Shown: in pieces, positions 48,040 to 64,000 of the stretch | Position numbering within the stretch: position 1 is the first letter of the stretch | How the letters are laid out: the number at the start of each line of letters is the position of its first letter | Source: Lampris incognitus | Lineage: Eukaryota > Chordata > Actinopteri > Lampriformes > Lampridae | Direction of reading: 5' to 3' | Length of the DNA: 64,000 bases | NCBI RefSeq assembly: GCF_029633865.1 | Contig: NC_079215.1 | Location: 49,676,343-49,740,342 of the forward strand | Made by a program: the position numbers and the translations under genes | The notes under the pieces: generated by a model | Seen by the model: the letters and a program-made list of their open reading frames with translations, nothing else | Databases searched by the model: none | Told to the model about the DNA's origin: nothing

Positions 48040-49500
48040 AGCTGTAGCACAGCGGTCACCAACTGGAGGACTCCGGTCCAAATCCAGACCGTGAGATGCT
48101 TCCATCCGGACCGCGAAGCCTTTGACACAATGGGAAAAAAAGAAAAAAGATTGGCTTTTTTGTGTCATTACAGAGACTTTTTAAACAGGCACAACGAGGC
48201 CAGCTCAGTAGAGACGTCTGGGTCCTCGGACTACGGGTTGCTACGGTAGGTTGCTACGTACACTGTTCAGGTAGAGAAGCGCTTAGACCGAGGCATACAG
48301 GCACATTAACCTTTAATGACTCAAAAAAAACAAAAACAAAAAAACGATGGCATCAAAAAATGAGAAAAGCTGGCAATGAAAAGCTAGTCTTCAGAGATGA
48401 CTGGATAGAAAAGCACGCATTTATTCTTCCTGCTACGAGTTCTACGAGGCCTGTTTGCCTCATTTGCGCCGAGTCTGTTGCGGTTGTCAAAAGTGGAAAC
48501 GTTAAAACGTCGTTAGGACGCTAGACTATGAGACTTACCCGCATCAGCCCGAGTTAAGGACGCGGGAAATGAATGAGCTCTAAGTCCTGTATGAGCGATC
48601 TACACGGGTCCTCTCTCATTCGCCGAGAAGACAAGAGATTTAAACATAAACCTCCTTTTACATATGGGCAAATAGTGAAGGAGTGCACGGATGCCGTGTT
48701 CAGCCTAAAAGAGCGCTTTATTTAGTTTTCCTTCGAGGATGTTACATTTTTATGGACTGAAAGGAAAGCATGTACCATGGAAATTTAGAGATGAAATGTT
48801 TATTGCACTTTTTCCCCTCCATTCATCATGTTTGGACAACACAGGCACTGTATTTTTGCCTGTTTGAGTCTGTAAACTACTAATAAGACACGTTAGCCCC
48901 CTAGCTAACGGATCAGACCTTTTAGCCGAGCGGTTAGTGATGTCGCCTTGTGGTGCAATACACCCGTCTCGAATCCCGCACCGGGCAAGAAAATAACCGG
49001 TTACATTGGTGGCAGCGGTGGGATCCGGAAGTGTGCAGATCCTCAGAAGTCTCTTCGGAGCGCGGGAAGAACAAGCGCGAGGGCGCGCTTCCGGGGAGGG
49101 TGACGACTGTAAACTACTAATAACACACGTTAGCCCCTAGCTAACAGGTCTGACCCTTTAGCCGAGTGGTTAGAGACGACGCCTTGTGGTGCAGTATACC
49201 TCGTATCGTATCCCGCACCGGGCAAGAAAATAACCGGTTACAAGTCTATGAAGGATTTTGTATCTTTACCAAAGCGACCAGGAGCACAGCAGAGATCAAC
49301 GTTCAAAATCCGATACATTTTGTAAAGTATTAGTTATGTCATGCCGAAAACATCATGCTGCAAAACTGAGAACATTTTATACAGTGTTCAGTAAAAATGT
49401 TAACTAAGCTGATTTCTTTCGTCTGGATAAAGGCATGAGCTCATATTTGTATGTATCTAATTGCTCGGACTTCTGCAGGGGAGGAGGGCTGAATGCCCCT
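48040..49500 (+). mobile_element. Degenerate hAT transposon relic (BED-finger part)
   Basis: Begins with a hAT-type end (CAGCGGTCACCAACTGGAGG) near 48048. The plus strand has FRDDWIEKHAFILPATSSTR, then PVCLICAESVAVVKSGNVK, a BED zinc-finger-like segment as in GTF2I/Charlie-type hAT proteins. Many stops. It hosts the mini-LTR element at 48871. Confidence 0.55.
48871..49242 (+). mobile_element. Complete miniature LTR retrotransposon with tRNA-like LTRs
   Basis: LTR1 48871-49005 and LTR2 49108-49242 are 135 bases each, both TG...CA (TGTAAACTAC to CCGGTTACA). The 4-base duplication AGTC lies at 48867-48870 and 49243-49246. Right after LTR1, TGGTGGCAGCGGTGGGAT (49007-49024) is complementary to the 3' end of tRNA-Leu(UAG). 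The interior is only 102 bases and codes for nothing; a GGGGAGGG run near its end is a weak polypurine tract. Each LTR has a CGTTAGC..GCTAACG-type hairpin, then an A-box-like TAGCCGAGCGG and a B-box-like TCGAATCCC ahead of CGGGCAAGA. It resembles a TRIM, dependent on another element's enzymes. Confidence 0.8.
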
Positions 49501-51392
49501 GCTCTAGTGTAATAACGGGGCCTCCTTTCACGGCGTTCAGACTTGTGGTTTTGCGTGTCACCTAGTGGATAGGTAGAGACACCACAACCTAAAAGATTTA
49601 ACAGCTTTTCGTCACTTTGGAGCTGTAATTCTGTTACAAGTCCAGCTTGACATGAGCACCCTGGGAGTACTTTATAAGATCCCTTGTAAAAGTAAAGTGG
49701 CGATGTGTGTCACTGCGTTACAGCATTTCTTTTTTGGCAGTACAAGAGGCCATACTGTTTCATTGCTTACGTCCCTCATTGTGGTTTGACTGTTAGACGA
49801 GAACATAAACAACATTTTAAATCCTCTGTAGATCATAAACACCCGCAGTCCTACAAACACAGACGGGTGCTTTGGATAAAACAGGGCTCAAATTCTAGCT
49901 GCCAGCTAACCATGACTGCTGTAGGCCTATGTATGTCTGTCCAAATCCATCCAAAGTGAACGAATAACAAATTAAAACCCAAATGAAAACGTAAATTTCA
50001 CTGTATTTTATTGTTGCCTTTTGAGTTTCAGTGACATTGGCACGCCACGGACAGATCCAAAAAAACTTAGTGGAGAAAGTACTAACGCTTTGGTTGTATG
50101 TTGTCAATTCTAGTTCACTGTTGACTGTCCTCATGAAGAACGTACAGTAGGTTAGCCTGAAGCGCTATACACACATGCATAAACATTATAAATTAACAAA
50201 ATTACCCTATACACTTTTATCAAACACCATCCAGCCATAGGGCATGCACAAACACAGGAGAGCAACTGTCCCTCTGGTCCTTTGTCTTGAAATCAAAGAC
50301 ATACAAAAAAAAAAAACTCCAAGGTAATTGAACAGTCTACCATTTTGTAATTCTTAAACCACTACACAACGCTAAAAGTTACAGTAATCAATAATGAATT
50401 ACAACCTTCGGAATATTCGTGTTGATTTTTTTTTTGCGTACAACTGACAATTAAAAGTGCTAATGTTGGATGACTACGCAGGAAGGAGGTGGAGTAGGTC
50501 AACTTGAACAGTATGCTTGAGTGAATTGATTTCAACACCATTAACACCCAGTCAAATAAGTGCAGTTAGTTGCTAAAGGGTTTCTGACAAGCCTGAAAAC
50601 CAACCTCAGTCACTGCATGCTACATTTCCACCTCGAACATCGAGCTGTCAGCGAAACATTTGACCAACACACCTAAGTAATCAAGGTGGCTCCATGGGGG
50701 CTGGCCATTAGACCGTACCACTGCAACATATTGGTAATGTTAAACAATACAATGTTTGTTTACATCCATTAGAAAAGTAAGGTAAGGTAAGTAACCCTCT
50801 TATTACACCGACATTAAGTATCAAGGTAGCTTTACGTCCATTCCAATAACTTTAGGAAACATGAAACGTTATGGCAACCTATAATAAAATACATGCTAAA
50901 GAGAAAATAAATACCTTTGAAAAATCACCGGATGAGCTGTGAGATAAGAGGCAATAAATCCAGTTATACTCCATGTGTTTTGCCAACAGACTTTGGGATA
51001 ATTTAGTTTTAAATATCCAAAACGTGAAAGATCTGTATTGTTGTTTTTTTTTTTTACCTCTTTCTTCTTCATATGTCACCAGAACATATTAGATTTGATG
51101 ACTTTAACTGTGTAACGGATATTGCGATACCTCAGCGATTCCTATGGGGGCCATATGAATGGCTCCAGATTGGTGCATCTCCAGCTGGTGGGCATTTGTT
51201 CTTCCACCAGAGACACTTGAGCAGTGCAGATGTTCACCCAGGAAAAACAAAAACAAAAAAACAACTCCTATGTGTCATGTGTATAGCATCTGACTGAGGA
51301 TGCATGGAGTTGACTGCGTGGCATGTTCTCATGTCTGGATTTTTGAGAAAGTGGGCAACCCCTTCATAGCCCTTTACACCTTGCTTTTCCTC
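49250..51392. other. 3' flank of smarca4
   Basis: No other gene recognised. The smarca4 3' UTR extends left from 51392. The nearest minus-strand AATAAA I can find is near 50006, so the UTR may be about 1.4 kb. The plus-strand open frame 51300-51491 is the antisense of the last smarca4 exon. Confidence 0.4.

Positions 51393-64000
<12,608 letters not shown>

Overview
This is teleost nuclear DNA, most likely from a percomorph-type spiny-rayed fish; the species cannot be named from the window. The base is intron-rich vertebrate gene sequence full of fish-type tRNA-derived SINEs, L2 and other LINEs, Tc1 and hAT transposons and long (CA)n/(GA)n microsatellites. Three real protein-coding genes are present, all on the minus strand, so transcription runs right to left. 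At the right edge is the 3' half of smarca4 (BRG1 chromatin-remodelling ATPase; nine coding exons, 64000 down to 51393). In the middle is a complete low-density lipoprotein receptor gene, ldlr (18 coding exons, 35452 down to 20445). At the left edge is the 5' half of ap1m2 (AP-1 mu2 adaptin; five coding exons, 4086 down to 1031). SMARCA4, LDLR and AP1M2 are also linked on human 19p13.2, and SMARCA4 and LDLR have the same relative order and orientation there, so this is an ancestral vertebrate neighbourhood.

Layout. 1-800: L1-type LINE fragment. 1031-4086: ap1m2 exons 5 to 1. 4087-20444: intergenic, largely repeats, including two broken Tc1 transposons (10382-12036 and 15608-17850) carrying nested insertions. 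20445-35452: ldlr. Joined, the exons give an open frame of 2694 bases (897 codons plus stop, or 891 from the second ATG) with signal peptide, seven LDL-A repeats, EGF-A, EGF-B, a six-bladed propeller, EGF-C, a Ser/Thr-rich region, a membrane span and an NPVY endocytosis tail. A sterol-regulatory-element-like box beside a GC box lies about 300 bases upstream of the start. 35860-36390: very long GT/GA microsatellites. 36.4-51.3 kb: intergenic, with a hAT non-autonomous element, LINE tails, a hAT transposase relic and miniature LTR elements. 51393-64000: smarca4, whose largest intron (53731-59463) is filled by an L2 LINE that has itself been hit by several insertions.

The most unusual content is a group of very short LTR retroelements. 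A complete copy at 48871-49242 has 135-base LTRs, a primer binding site matching tRNA-Leu and only 102 internal bases. Each LTR carries a hairpin followed by a tRNA-like segment with pol III A-box-like and B-box-like blocks. Related LTRs occur as a tandem pair at 45670-45980, as a solo LTR at 15762-15897, and as a short piece fused to a SINE near 3320. This looks like an animal counterpart of TRIM elements with an internal pol III promoter, comparable in concept to plant Cassandra elements, which carry 5S RNA in their LTRs.
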